A stretch of DNA of 64,000 nucleotides, taken from positions 1 to 64,000 of the forward strand of contig NZ_VCKX01000026.1 of NCBI RefSeq assembly GCF_005889725.1, written 5' to 3'. Each line of letters starts with the position of its first letter. Position 1 is the first letter of the stretch. The notes under the pieces are model-generated. The model ran no database searches and had not been told where the DNA came from. It saw only the letters and a program-made list of their open reading frames with translations. This DNA is from Nonomuraea zeae (GTDB taxonomy: Bacteria; Actinomycetota; Actinomycetes; Streptosporangiales; Streptosporangiaceae). The position numbers were made by a program, and so were the translations under genes. Shown one piece after another: positions 42,874 through 51,899 of this stretch.

Positions 42874-44214
42874 GTGACGATGGGCAAGCCGGTAGTGAGA
42901 CTCATGGCGATGACGGGCGCGATCCTGGCCGGGGCCACGTTAGCGCAGGGAAACGCGCTGGCCGACGGCGCGAAACAGGTCTCGAAACCAGAGGACGTGG
43001 CGGTCGGCACCCGGCTGGCGGCCCGCAGTGACCCCGCGGTGGTCCTGATCGAGCTGCGATACACGGGGACGGTGCTCGTGCCGTTGCCGACCCGGACCAA
43101 GGCGTTCGACGCGCTCACCGCCAAGGCGCGCAAGCACGCGAAGGCCGGGCGCATCCCGGCCGACCACCAGAGCCAGATCAAGTGGATCCTGCGGACGGCC
43201 TCATCGAACGTCAGCCGCTACCTCAAGCCGACCAAGCAGAACATCAAGCTGAAGAACCAGAGCGTCGGCGGCCACTGCACCGGATGGTGGATCACCCCCA
43301 ACGGGTACATGGTGACCGGCTCGCACTGCGTCGGCCTGGACAACAAGCTCCTGCGCCAGCGGTTCGGCCAGGGGGTGCTGCCCGTCATCAACGCCCAGGA
43401 GGTCAAGAACTACCTCAAGGGCATCGTCGGCGTCGCCCAGCCGGACGACGAGATGGTCAGGCTGGCCGGGACGCTGTTCAGCGGGTTCAACACCAAGAAC
43501 ATGCGGGTGGTCGGGGTCCGCCGCGGCATCGGCGTCGTACGCGCCCTGCCCGGCGGCGGGCGGGACGCCACCTCCAAGGTGACCCCGCTGCGGCTGGTGG
43601 CCAGGGGCCTGGACTACCCGGGCGAGGACTTCGCCCTGCTCAAGCTGAACGGCGCCAGGAACCTGCCCACCCTGCAGCTCGGCTCCGACTCCGACGTGCA
43701 GGTGGGCGACGAGCTCTACATCAACGGGTTCCCCGGGGTCATCACCACCAGCCCGGCCTTCAACCCCAAGTCGAAGATGTACCCGGCGCTGACGCAGGGC
43801 GCCTTCAACGCCAGGCGGACCACCATCTCCGGCGTGCCCTACATCCAGGCGCAGGCCCCCTCGTACGGCGGCAACTCGGGCGGCCCGGTGTTCGACAAGC
43901 GCGGCCGGGTGATCGGCACGCTGATCGCGGGCACGGGAGACGACGCCCAGGAGAACCAGAGCTACATCCTGCCCGTGGGCATCATCAAGAAGCACCTCGC
44001 CGCCGCCGGGGTCAAGCCGGTCCAGTCCAGGACCTCGCTGATCTACGGCGCCGCGCTGGACGACTTCTTCGCCAGGCGCTACCGGGCGGCGCTGCCCAAG
44101 TTCCGCCAGGTGCGCGCGCTGTACCCGGCGCACCCGTACGTCGCCGGCTATCTCCGCGACACCCGCGAGGCCATCGCGGCCGGACGGGACAGGACGCCCA
44201 GGAACGCCGCCTGA
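42874..44214 (+). CDS. Secreted trypsin-like serine protease
   Basis: 446 aa from GTG 42874 (GGAGAG seven bases upstream; ATG 42880 is close behind). Signal peptide GAILAGATLAQGNALA. The chymotrypsin-fold triad is His in GSHCVG (~153), Asp in GEDFALLKL (~250) and Ser in YGGNSGGPVFD (~330). An extra helical segment (~60-125) precedes the fold. The C-terminal ~60 residues (DDFFARRYRAALPKFRQVRA) look like one TPR unit. This resembles Do/trypsin-2 secreted proteases but lacks a PDZ domain. Single-gene unit. Confidence 0.9.
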   Translation: MTMGKPVVRLMAMTGAILAGATLAQGNALADGAKQVSKPEDVAVGTRLAARSDPAVVLIELRYTGTVLVPLPTRTKAFDALTAKARKHAKAGRIPADHQSQIKWILRTASSNVSRYLKPTKQNIKLKNQSVGGHCTGWWITPNGYMVTGSHCVGLDNKLLRQRFGQGVLPVINAQEVKNYLKGIVGVAQPDDEMVRLAGTLFSGFNTKNMRVVGVRRGIGVVRALPGGGRDATSKVTPLRLVARGLDYPGEDFALLKLNGARNLPTLQLGSDSDVQVGDELYINGFPGVITTSPAFNPKSKMYPALTQGAFNARRTTISGVPYIQAQAPSYGGNSGGPVFDKRGRVIGTLIAGTGDDAQENQSYILPVGIIKKHLAAAGVKPVQSRTSLIYGAALDDFFARRYRAALPKFRQVRALYPAHPYVAGYLRDTREAIAAGRDRTPRNAA

Positions 44215-44361
44215 CCCGCACGCCCTCGACCGGACCACTATGCCGGGACTTCGCGTCCTGAGTGGAGCTGGGCCGATGCCGGGCCGGGCGGTTGTCTTGG
44301 GGGGTCGGGTGAAGCGCCTGATCAACCGTGGGCGGGGCACGGAGGAGATAGAGGGGGAAAC

Positions 44362-45417
44362 ATGGCAGTCAACGAAGAACGACTCATGGAGTTTCTGCAC
44401 AAGTTCGTAGGGGATCTCGGCGCCACGATGGCCGCGGGCGGCGTCGTGATAGGCGACCGGCTGGGGCTCTACCGCGCGCTCGCCGACCGGCCGATGCGGG
44501 CCGGTGAGCTGGCCGAACGCACCGGCACGGCCCCGCGCTACGTCGAGGAGTGGCTGCGCGGCCAGGCCGCTGGGGGATACGTCACGTACGACGCGGGGAC
44601 GGAGGAGTACTCCCTGACCGAGGAGCAGGCGTTCGCCCTGACCGATCCGGACGGCCCCGTCTTCATGCCGGGCGCGTTCCAGCTCGCACTCGGCGCGCTG
44701 AAGGCGGAGCCGGAGATCACGAAGGCGTTCCGCACAGGGGAGGGCGTCGGCTGGCACCGGCACGACGCGGACGTGTTCGCCGGGTGCGAGCGCTTCTTCC
44801 GGCCCGGCTACAGCGCCAACCTGGTCGCCGCCTGGCTGCCGGCGCTCGACGGCGTCGAGGCCAAGCTCCGCGCCGGGATCCGGGTCGCCGACGTGGGCTG
44901 CGGGCACGGCGCCTCGACGACGCTGATGGCGCAGGCCTACCCCGAGTCGGTGTTCACCGGCTCCGACTATCACGGCGACTCCGTCGAGCAGGCCCGCAAG
45001 CGGGCCTCGGACCTGGGGCTGGAGGGCCGCGTCCGGTTCCAGCTGGCCGGCGCGCAGGACTTCGACGGCGGCCCGTACGACCTGGTGACCACGTTCGACG
45101 CCCTGCACGACATGGGGGACCCGCTCGGGGCGGCCCGGCGCGTGCGCGAGCAGCTGGCGGAGGACGGCACTTGGATGATCGTGGAGCCGGCCGCGGGAGG
45201 CTCGGTGAGCGAGAACATGAACCCGGTGGGCCGCGTCTACTACGCGTTCTCGGCGTTCCTGTGCGTGCCGAACGCGCTGTCGCAGGAGGGCGGCTACGCG
45301 CTCGGCGCGCAGGCCGGCGAGGAGCCGATCCGGCAGCTGACGGCCGACGCGGGGTTCAGCCGGTTCGCCCGCGTGGCGGAGACCCCGTTCAACATCGTCT
45401 ACGAGGTCAGGCCCTGA
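44362..45417 (+). CDS. Class I SAM-dependent methyltransferase (Rv2258c-like)
   Basis: 351 aa. N-terminal winged helix for dimerisation (GDRLGLYRALADRPMRAGEL, GTAPRYVEEWL) followed by a SAM Rossmann fold: motif I VADVGCGHGASTTLMAQAYP (~174-193) and acidic GSDYHG. This domain order is that of O-methyltransferase-like proteins such as Rv2258c. GAGGGGGAAAC precedes the ATG. Substrate unknown; it stands alone. Confidence 0.9.
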   Translation: MAVNEERLMEFLHKFVGDLGATMAAGGVVIGDRLGLYRALADRPMRAGELAERTGTAPRYVEEWLRGQAAGGYVTYDAGTEEYSLTEEQAFALTDPDGPVFMPGAFQLALGALKAEPEITKAFRTGEGVGWHRHDADVFAGCERFFRPGYSANLVAAWLPALDGVEAKLRAGIRVADVGCGHGASTTLMAQAYPESVFTGSDYHGDSVEQARKRASDLGLEGRVRFQLAGAQDFDGGPYDLVTTFDALHDMGDPLGAARRVREQLAEDGTWMIVEPAAGGSVSENMNPVGRVYYAFSAFLCVPNALSQEGGYALGAQAGEEPIRQLTADAGFSRFARVAETPFNIVYEVRP

Positions 45418-45435
45418 CCGCTCCCGCCGGAAGCG

Positions 45436-46179
45436 TCATCCCTGCTTCGTGAGCCAGTCGTCGAACGTGGTCGGGGCGATGCGGGCCCCGTCGCCGGGCA
45501 GCAGCACGTTGCCGGCCATCTCCGGGCCGAACAACCCCGACCATGTGGGCACGAGCCGCACCTCGTGACCGCGGGCCTGGTTGGTGCGCCGGGCCAGGTC
45601 GACGAGGTCCTGCTGCTCGGGCCCCGCGACGTCCGCGTAGTGGCCCTGGGGCTCGCCCGCGACGATCTCGGCGAGCACGCCGGCCACGTCCGCGGGCGCG
45701 ATCGGCTGCACGAGCAGCGGCGCGATCGTGGCGACGCCGTCGCGCTCGGTCCAGCTCGCCACCATCGCCGCGAAGTCGTGGAACTGCGTGGCCGGCACGA
45801 TCGTCCACGGCACCGGACCGGCGGCGACCAGGCGCTCCTGCTCCCGCTTGCCCGCATAGTGCGGGTTGCCGGCAACCTGGTGGACTCCCACGATCGAGAG
45901 CAGCACGTGATGCCGAACGCCGGCCCGCTCCTCGGCGGCGAGCAGGTTGCGCGTGGTGGTGGCGAAGAACTCCACCGTTCCTTCCTGATCGGTGGCCGGC
46001 GCGTTGGTGACGTCGACCACCGCCTCGACGCCGGCGAGGGCGTCGTCGAGCCCTTCGCCGGTCAGGAGGTCCACACCGAGTGAGCGGCTGATGCCCACGA
46101 CGTCATGCCCGGCCCGTTCGAGGGCGGCGACGGTCAAGGCTCCGATGTTGCCGGTGGCTCCGGCTACTGCGATCCGCAT
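45436..46179 (-). CDS. NmrA-like NAD(P)-binding protein, partner of RsrR-like regulator
   Basis: 247 aa. IAVAGATGNIGALTVAALER gives the GxxGxxG NAD(P) site; NPHYAGKREQERLVAAGPV and PWTIVPATQFHDF are typical of NmrA/atypical SDRs. It is divergent from an Rrf2 gene that has the RsrR cluster ligands. In Streptomyces venezuelae rsrR is likewise divergent from an NmrA-family gene that is its main target, so this is probably the redox-controlled target here. Confidence 0.9.
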   Translation of the reverse strand: MRIAVAGATGNIGALTVAALERAGHDVVGISRSLGVDLLTGEGLDDALAGVEAVVDVTNAPATDQEGTVEFFATTTRNLLAAEERAGVRHHVLLSIVGVHQVAGNPHYAGKREQERLVAAGPVPWTIVPATQFHDFAAMVASWTERDGVATIAPLLVQPIAPADVAGVLAEIVAGEPQGHYADVAGPEQQDLVDLARRTNQARGHEVRLVPTWSGLFGPEMAGNVLLPGDGARIAPTTFDDWLTKQG

Positions 46180-46236
46180 GATCTCTCCTCAATTGGCGTT
46201 ACGCGCCGACTCTATCTCGGACTAAATAGATCCTCA

Positions 46237-46249
46237 ATATCCGCGATAT
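46237..46249. promoter_or_regulatory. Candidate RsrR-type operator
   Basis: ATATC-CGC-GATAT, a perfect inverted repeat with a 3-bp centre, just before the rrf2 start in the divergent region. RsrR binds inverted repeats with a 3-bp centre, but the outer bases here match poorly. GGATATT, GGATATC and GGATCT repeats are clustered around it. Confidence 0.4.
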
Positions 46250-46259
46250 CCTGTGAGCT

Positions 46260-46751
46260 GTGAAGCTGCCTGCGAGCACCGAATGGTTGTTGCACTGCGC
46301 CACGACACTGGCGCAGCTGGAGCCGGGAGCCACCGCGTCGGCGGCCCAGCTCGCCGACTACTACGACCTCCCCGCGCCCTATCTCGCCAAACAGCTGCAG
46401 GCGCTGGTCAGGGCCGGTGTGCTCGCCGCGACGACCGGCCCGCGCGGCGGATTCCAGCTCGCCCGGCCGGCGGCCGACATCACGCTGCTGCACATCGTCA
46501 GGGCGGTCGACGGCGCCTCCCCGCCCTACCAGTGCAAGGAGATCCGCCAGCAGGGGCGCGGAGCGCTGCCCGAGGAGGAGTGCCGGCGCACCTGCATCCT
46601 TGCCGAGAAGATGGCCGAGGCGCACAGCGCGTGGCGGCGCAGCCTGGAGGGGGTCTCGCTCGCCGACATCCTCGCCGAGCTGCCCCCGTCGGCTCCGGCC
46701 AGGACCCGCTCCCGTCTGGCCGCCATCCCCCGCTCCACACCCTCCCGCTGA
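46260..46751 (+). CDS. rsrR: Rrf2-family redox regulator, RsrR-like
   Basis: 163 aa, GTG start. Winged helix: AAQLADYYDLPAPYLAKQLQ, wing GPRGGFQLARP. RsrR of S. venezuelae holds a [2Fe-2S] cluster through Glu8 and His12 of one subunit and Cys90 and Cys110 of the other. Here Glu8 and His12 (TEWLLH) are present and Cys92 and Cys112 keep the same 20-residue spacing, with a third Cys at 108. It therefore probably senses redox state and controls the divergent NmrA gene and itself. The symbol is given by resemblance and has not been checked by search. Confidence 0.85.
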   Translation: MKLPASTEWLLHCATTLAQLEPGATASAAQLADYYDLPAPYLAKQLQALVRAGVLAATTGPRGGFQLARPAADITLLHIVRAVDGASPPYQCKEIRQQGRGALPEEECRRTCILAEKMAEAHSAWRRSLEGVSLADILAELPPSAPARTRSRLAAIPRSTPSR

Positions 46752-46793
46752 AGGACCGGTGACCGTACCCGGCATTCTGCCAAGATCACCACA

Positions 46794-47265
46794 TGCTTCG
46801 ATTAGCCGTGACACTTCTGGCGATGCTGACGCTCCTGGCCGGCAGCCGTCTGCCGGCCGCACCGCCGACGTTCGAGGCTCTGGCCGCACTGGCCTCCGGA
46901 GCTGGCGGAACGGAGGGGCCGCGGAGATCTGGCGTGACGGCTTCGTCCCCATCGGGAGTCTGAGCCAGATGTCGCCGAAGGTGGCCAGGAAGATCGAGCA
47001 GGAGGACGCGGCCTGGCGACCGTGCCCGCGTGGCGGCTGCGCTTCTCGAACCTGCCAGGACCGATCGACCGCCGGACGTGGTGGTCCTGGGGATCGTGGT
47101 CACCTCTCGGGGCGGCGGCGGCATGTGCGCGGGCGTCGGCCGCGTCGGCGAGCCGTGGTCGAGCTGGTCCGGCCGCTGGGCGATCGGGTGGTGCTGGACG
47201 CGGGGAGCGGACTTCCCGTCCTGTGTGCTCGCATCCCCGACGCGTGCCGCGTCGAGCCCAGGTGA
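46794..47265 (+). pseudogene. Decayed gene for a secreted protein
   Basis: ATG 46794 begins a convincing signal peptide (MLRLAVTLLAMLTLLAGSRL) and TFEALAALAS, but the frame ends at 46964. Protein-like sequence continues in other frames: AAEIWRDGFVPIGSLSQMSP and KVARKIEQEDAAW, then WRLRFSNLPGPIDRR, then VVVLGIVVTSRGGGG, and finally RAVVELVRPLGDRVVLDAGS ending at 47265. At least three frame changes are needed, so this is a pseudogene rather than one sequencing error. Family not recognised. Confidence 0.55.
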
Positions 47266-47270
47266 CAGGT

Positions 47271-47966
47271 CTAGTACAGCAGCGACAACGGCTCCGGCGG
47301 TTGGCGGACGCTCAACTGCGTGGCGGTCCGCCCGACGTAACGGGTCAGCGACCGCGCCAGGTGCGGCTGGTCGAAGTAGCCGAGCCGGTGGACCACCTCC
47401 TGGATCGGCTCGCCGCGCTGGATCAGGATCGCCGCCTGCCTGGCCCGGTCGATCTGGCGGACGGCGCCGCGGGTGAGGCCGGTCGCCGCCACGAAGCGCC
47501 GCTGGAGTGTCCGCTCGGACACCTCCTGCGCCGCCCCGCGAAGCACGTCCGCGACGATCGGGTCACGGTCCAGGACGCCTTCACGTACGAGCCGCCGCAC
47601 GAACCACTCGGCGTTGTCGTAGTCAGGCAGCCGCCAGTGCGAACCCTTCAACCAGAACGATCCAGGCGTCACATCGGGAATCTCCGCGGAACCGTCCACG
47701 AGCCCGTGGACCGGCAGATGCGGCATCATCGTGCCGAGCGAGAAGCTGATCCCGAAGAACGTGGCCTCGGCCGGCACCGGAGCCGGGCTCGCTCTCGACA
47801 CCGGCCCCTGCACGCCCACGCAGACCTGACCGCCCTGCTCCCAGAAGACGAGGTCCCAGCGGGACGCGGCGATCGAGGTCATCTGATCGACGCCATCGCT
47901 GCGGCTGCGCCACACCCGCTCGATGTACGGCGACTCGGACGGCCGGCTTTCGACTTCCAACCCCAC
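47271..47966 (-). CDS. AraC-family regulator
   Basis: 231 aa. N-terminal ~140 residues form a cupin-like sensor (RWDLVFWEQGGQVCVGVQGP). The C-terminal AraC domain has VSERTLQRRFVAATGLTRGA and IQEVVHRLGYFDQPHLARSL as its two helix-turn-helix units. It resembles regulators with DUF6597-type N-domains. GTG start with a weak ribosome site. It points away from the beta-lactamase-like gene; target unknown. Confidence 0.85.
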   Translation of the reverse strand: MGLEVESRPSESPYIERVWRSRSDGVDQMTSIAASRWDLVFWEQGGQVCVGVQGPVSRASPAPVPAEATFFGISFSLGTMMPHLPVHGLVDGSAEIPDVTPGSFWLKGSHWRLPDYDNAEWFVRRLVREGVLDRDPIVADVLRGAAQEVSERTLQRRFVAATGLTRGAVRQIDRARQAAILIQRGEPIQEVVHRLGYFDQPHLARSLTRYVGRTATQLSVRQPPEPLSLLY

Positions 47967-48237
47967 CTGAGCGATTATGTCGCGCTAAATCCGTTTTGGG
48001 GCAGGCTACCCGTCACACAGTGCGCGCAGCCTCGTCCCGCAGCTCCTTGGTGGCCGCCCGGTAGGCAACGCCGACCACTACAGCAACCGCTTCACCGCGG
48101 CCCGCGCGCGACCCGCCTGACCTGCCTTCATAGGGAAATCGATATCGGCGGACGCCCGAGATCGCTATTAGACAGCGGCTGATCACATCTGCTTGGCTCG
48201 CTCCTGAGCTCAGACAGGCGATCAGCAAGGATCCGAC
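47967..48237. other. Intergenic region between araC and beta-lactamase-like gene
   Basis: 271 bp. A minus-strand reading, VGVAYRAATKELRDEAARTV-stop (48075-48013), looks like the end of a lost gene but has no start. AAGGATCC before 48238 is the ribosome site of the next gene. No clear operator was seen. Confidence 0.35.
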
Positions 48238-49131
48238 ATGCGTTACTCCCGGCTCGCGGCCGCGACCGCCCTGGCGATCTCCTTCCTGGCCGGCGGCACC
48301 GCCTCGGCGGCGGTCTCCGAAGGGGAGGCCCGGGCCAGGAAGGACCTGCGCAAGCTGGAGGTCTCCTTCAAGGGCCGCATCGGCGCGTACGCCATCGACA
48401 CGGCCACCGGTAAGACGGTGGCCTACCGGGCGGGTGAGCGCTTCCCGATGCTGTCCACGTTCAAGGCGCCCCTCTGCGCGGCCGTGCTGCAGAAGGCCCG
48501 TACCTCCGCGCCCGGCCTGATGGGCAGGGTCGTCAAGTGGACGGCCGCCGACATGAAGCCCAACTCGCCCGTCACCGAGAAGCACGTCAAGGACGGTCTG
48601 ACGGTCGGCCGGCTGTGCGCGGCGGCCGTCACCCGGAGCGACGGCACCGCGTCCAACCTGCTGCTCAAGCAGATCGGCGGTCCCGCGGGCCTGACGAGGT
48701 ATTTCCGTACGCTGAAGGACTCGGCCTCGCGGATGGACCGCTGGCACCCCGAGCTCAACGACTGGACGCCGAAGGACGTGCGCGACACCACCACGCCCGC
48801 GGCCATCAGCGCCGACCTGCGCGTGCTCACGACCGGACAGGCGCTGCACGACAAGGACCGCGAGCAGCTCAACGCCTGGCTGCTGGCGAACAGGACCGGC
48901 GACGAGCGCATCCGCGCCGGACTGCCCAAGACCTGGACGATCGGCGACAAGACCGGCACCAACTCCGACGGGTTCGGCGGCGGCAACGACATCGCCGTCA
49001 TCTGGCCGGGCAAGGGCGCCGCGCCCATCATCATGGCGATCTACACCAACCGCTCCGCGGGCCTGCCCACCGACAACCAGGCCATCGCGAAGACCGCCGC
49101 CATCCTGGCCCGCGGGCTCGGCAAGCTCTGA
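48238..49131 (+). CDS. Class A beta-lactamase-fold protein lacking Glu166
   Basis: 297 aa, secreted (signal to ~A24, TASAA). Motif 1 is STFK (Ser73-Lys76, Ambler 70-73). Motif 2 is SDG (134-136; Asn132 replaced by Gly as in M. tuberculosis BlaC). KTG is at 238-240. In the omega loop, where TEM-1 reads RWEPELN, this protein reads RWHPELN: the deacylating base Glu166 is His170. Such a protein should still be acylated by beta-lactams but turn over poorly. It may be a weak lactamase, a drug-trapping protein or a sensor. AAGGA lies seven bases before the ATG. Not linked to a BlaI/BlaR pair. Confidence 0.88.
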   Translation: MRYSRLAAATALAISFLAGGTASAAVSEGEARARKDLRKLEVSFKGRIGAYAIDTATGKTVAYRAGERFPMLSTFKAPLCAAVLQKARTSAPGLMGRVVKWTAADMKPNSPVTEKHVKDGLTVGRLCAAAVTRSDGTASNLLLKQIGGPAGLTRYFRTLKDSASRMDRWHPELNDWTPKDVRDTTTPAAISADLRVLTTGQALHDKDREQLNAWLLANRTGDERIRAGLPKTWTIGDKTGTNSDGFGGGNDIAVIWPGKGAAPIIMAIYTNRSAGLPTDNQAIAKTAAILARGLGKL

Positions 49132-49138
49132 CCGCCCG

Positions 49139-49687
49139 TCACGAGGCCACGACCGGGGCGTAGGTCAGGTTGAGCACGCCGGTCTCGAACGTCTCGGACC
49201 TGACCAGCTTCAGCGGGTAGGTCGGGGTGTCCTCGAACAGCCTCCGGCCATGGCCGACGGCGATCGGGTGCACGAGCAGGGCCAGCTCGTCGATCAGCCC
49301 GTTGGCCAGCAGCCAGCGCACGGTCGTGGCCGAGCCGGACATCTGGATGTCCCCCTCGACCTGCTCCTTGAGCTCGCGCAGCCGGGCCGCGACGTCGCCG
49401 GAGACGATCGTGGTGTTGGCCCAGTCCGCCTTCTGCAGGCTGTTCGACACCACCCACTTCTGAGCGTTGTTGAGTGCCCTGGCGGCGTCCTGGTCCTGGT
49501 CGGTCGTCGTCCAGTAGGAGGACCACTCGTCGTACAGCTTGCGGCCCATCAGGAAACCCGCCGCGCTCTGCATGCCCGCCTCGACCATGGCGCCCATCTC
49601 GTCGTTCCAGTACGGGAAGTGCCACTGGTCCGGCGACTCGACGACGCCGTCCAGGGAGATGAAGAAGCTGGAGATGATCTTGCCCAT
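49139..49687 (-). CDS. DHFR-like (RibD C-terminal) family protein
   Basis: 182 aa. Starts GKIISSFFISLDGVVESPDQ, has GFLMGRKLYDEW and SGSATTVRWLLANGLIDEL, all typical of the RibD C-terminal/dihydrofolate-reductase-like group common in actinobacteria. It probably binds NADPH, but the substrate is unknown. GAGGAG precedes the ATG. It converges with the beta-lactamase-like gene, 7 bp between stops. Confidence 0.9.
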   Translation of the reverse strand: MGKIISSFFISLDGVVESPDQWHFPYWNDEMGAMVEAGMQSAAGFLMGRKLYDEWSSYWTTTDQDQDAARALNNAQKWVVSNSLQKADWANTTIVSGDVAARLRELKEQVEGDIQMSGSATTVRWLLANGLIDELALLVHPIAVGHGRRLFEDTPTYPLKLVRSETFETGVLNLTYAPVVAS

Positions 49688-49968
49688 TGTGTTGCTCCTC
49701 AGTCCATCGGGATCGCCACGAGGCTAGATGGGAAGACGCGTTCGAGTCTTGTACAGAAGCGACAGCGCCGGGAGGTGGCACGGCATTCGTTAACCGCCAG
49801 CTGACGGCCATGATCCTAAAGTGCTAGGAAGCTAGATAAATGGAGCTTTAGTGATCGAGCTCCATCCGGACGGACGTGGCGGCACTGCCGGCGATCACCC
49901 CTCGACGACGGAAGCATCGAGGCCCCGTCCGTGACCACCTTTCGGACCGCCTCTCAGGAGGACGTAGC
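49688..49968. promoter_or_regulatory. Control region of the ABC-transporter operon
   Basis: 281 bp, less GC-rich around 49814-49850. CTAAAG (49816-49821) and CTTTAG (49845-49850) are inverted, with CTAG-GAAG-CTAG (49823-49834) between them. This looks like an operator for a YtrA-type GntR regulator, which usually accompanies such transporters, but no such gene is present here. Confidence 0.4.
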
Positions 49969-50844
49969 GTGACCGCTGTCCTACAGGCCCGGGAACTGGG
50001 CAAGAAGTACGGCAAGCGATGGGCGTTGAGAGACTGCACCATCGACATTCCGGCCGGGCACGTCGTCGGGCTGGTCGGCCCGAACGGCGCCGGCAAGACC
50101 ACGCTGCTGAAGCTGGCCGGCGGCCAGCTGGCGCCGACGTCGGGCGACATCACCGTCCTCGGCGGCCGGCCCGCGAGCGGTCCGGCGCAACTGGCCAAGG
50201 TCGGGTTCGTCGCCCAGGACACCCCCGTGTACGGGGGGCTGAGCGTGGCCGACCACCTGCGATTAGGAGCCAGGCTCAACCCCGGGTGGGACGCCGCGCT
50301 CGCCCGGGAACGCATCGGGCAGCTCGGCCTCGATCCCGCGCACCGGGCGGGCAAGCTCTCGGGCGGCCAGCGCGCCCAGCTCGCGCTCACCCTGGGCCTG
50401 GCCAAACGGCCGGAGCTGCTGATCCTGGACGAGCCGGTCGCCGCGCTCGACCCGCTCGCCCGCCGCGAGTTCCTGCAGGGCCTGATGGAGGCCGTCGCGG
50501 AGCACGAGCTCAGCGTGGTGCTCTCCTCCCATCTGATCTCCGACCTGGAACGGACGTGTGACTTCCTGATCGTGCTGGTCGACTCGCGCGTCCTGGTGAC
50601 GGGAGAGGTCGACAAGCTCCTGGCCACCCATCACCGGCTCACCGGCCCGCGCCGCGACCCCGCCCGGCTGCCCGCCGACCAGGAGGTCGTCTCCGCCCGC
50701 CACACCGACCGGCAGAGCACCATCATCGTCCGCACCGAAGCCCCGATCCTGGACCCCGCCTGGACGGTCAGCCTGCTCAGCCTGGAAGACCTCGCCCTGG
50801 CGTACATGGACAAGTCCGCCGCCGACCTGGAGGTGCAGCGATGA
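49969..50844 (+). CDS. ABC-2-type transporter ATPase
   Basis: 291 aa from GTG 49969 (AGGAGGA upstream). Walker A GPNGAGKTTLL (~41-51), signature LSGGQRAQL, Walker B LLILDEPVAALDP, switch His in VLSSHLIS. The C-terminal ~70 residues are the extension seen in YtrB/EcsA-like exporters. It pairs with the membrane protein that starts within its last codons (ATGA). Confidence 0.93.
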   Translation: MTAVLQARELGKKYGKRWALRDCTIDIPAGHVVGLVGPNGAGKTTLLKLAGGQLAPTSGDITVLGGRPASGPAQLAKVGFVAQDTPVYGGLSVADHLRLGARLNPGWDAALARERIGQLGLDPAHRAGKLSGGQRAQLALTLGLAKRPELLILDEPVAALDPLARREFLQGLMEAVAEHELSVVLSSHLISDLERTCDFLIVLVDSRVLVTGEVDKLLATHHRLTGPRRDPARLPADQEVVSARHTDRQSTIIVRTEAPILDPAWTVSLLSLEDLALAYMDKSAADLEVQR

Positions 50845-51899
50845 TCTGGCTGACCTGGCGCCAGCTCCGCGGCGCGGCCGCGATGATGGCCGTCCTGCTG
50901 GCCGGGCTCGCCGCCGTCCTGGCACTGACCGGCCCGGGCCTGGCCTCCGGCTACGCCACCGGGATCACCTCCTGCACCCAGAACGCCGACTGCACGCGCT
51001 TCTTCGACAGGTTCTTCGACGAGTACCAGATGGCCTTCCTGGGGGCCACCGTCATCGTGCTGGTCCTGCCGGGCCTGATCGGGCTCTTCTGGGGGGCGCC
51101 GCTGATCGCCCGCGAGCTGGAGACCGGCACCCACCTGCTGGTCTGGAACCAGAGCATCACCCGCACCCGCTGGCTGGCCGTCAAACTCACCGTCACCGGC
51201 CTGGCCACCGTGGCCGCCGCCGGGCTGTGCAGCCTCGCCGTGACCTGGTGGTCCGGCCCGCTGGACCAGTCCGCCGCACCGGGCTTCGGGCTGATGGACC
51301 CCCTGGTGTTCAGCGCGCGCGGTATCGCGCCCATGGGGTACGCGGCCTTCGCCTTCGTCCTCGGCGTGACCGTGGGGATGCTCGTCCGCCGCACCCTGCC
51401 CGCCATGGCCCTCACCCTGGCCATCTTCGCCGCACTCCAGATCCTCCTGCCGCTGACGGTACGGCCCCACCTGCTCCCTCCGATCACCTCGACCTTCGAG
51501 CTCAACCCGGCGAACGTGGACTCGTTCGGCATGCCTCACGGCGCTTCGTCTCCGCGACTGATGCTGGAGCAGGCCATCCCCGGCCACGTGGGTGCCTGGG
51601 TCCTGTCCAGCCGCCTGCTCGATCCGTCCGGACGCCCGATCGGCGACGTCACCGGCGGGCCCGTCCAGGTGTCCATGACCTCCGGACCCTGCGCACCGTC
51701 CGCGATAGAGCCGCAGGGCCGGCAGGGCTTCGACGGGTGCATCGCCGAGATCAACCGGCTGGGCTACCGGCAAGGGGCGACCTACCAGCCCTTCGAGCGG
51801 TTCTGGCCCTTCCAGTGGATCGAGACCGGGTTCTACTCCCTCCTCACGCTCGGCCTCGCCGGCCTCTGCTTCCGGTGGATCAGAAGGCGACTGTCATGA
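50841..51899 (+). CDS. ABC transporter membrane subunit
   Basis: 352 aa with about six helices, three before and three after a ~110-residue extracytoplasmic part (51480-51830 region, rich in Pro/Gly). MIWLTWRQLRGAAAMMAVLL is the usual start of actinobacterial ABC-2 partners of YtrB-like ATPases. The stop overlaps the S41 protease start by four bases, so the protease is probably part of the same export or envelope system. Confidence 0.85.
   Translation: MIWLTWRQLRGAAAMMAVLLAGLAAVLALTGPGLASGYATGITSCTQNADCTRFFDRFFDEYQMAFLGATVIVLVLPGLIGLFWGAPLIARELETGTHLLVWNQSITRTRWLAVKLTVTGLATVAAAGLCSLAVTWWSGPLDQSAAPGFGLMDPLVFSARGIAPMGYAAFAFVLGVTVGMLVRRTLPAMALTLAIFAALQILLPLTVRPHLLPPITSTFELNPANVDSFGMPHGASSPRLMLEQAIPGHVGAWVLSSRLLDPSGRPIGDVTGGPVQVSMTSGPCAPSAIEPQGRQGFDGCIAEINRLGYRQGATYQPFERFWPFQWIETGFYSLLTLGLAGLCFRWIRRRLS

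Noticed and set aside
49139..49687. Trimethoprim-resistance dihydrofolate reductase
   Set aside because: The sequence belongs to the RibD C-terminal group; true DHFR active-site residues are not evident.
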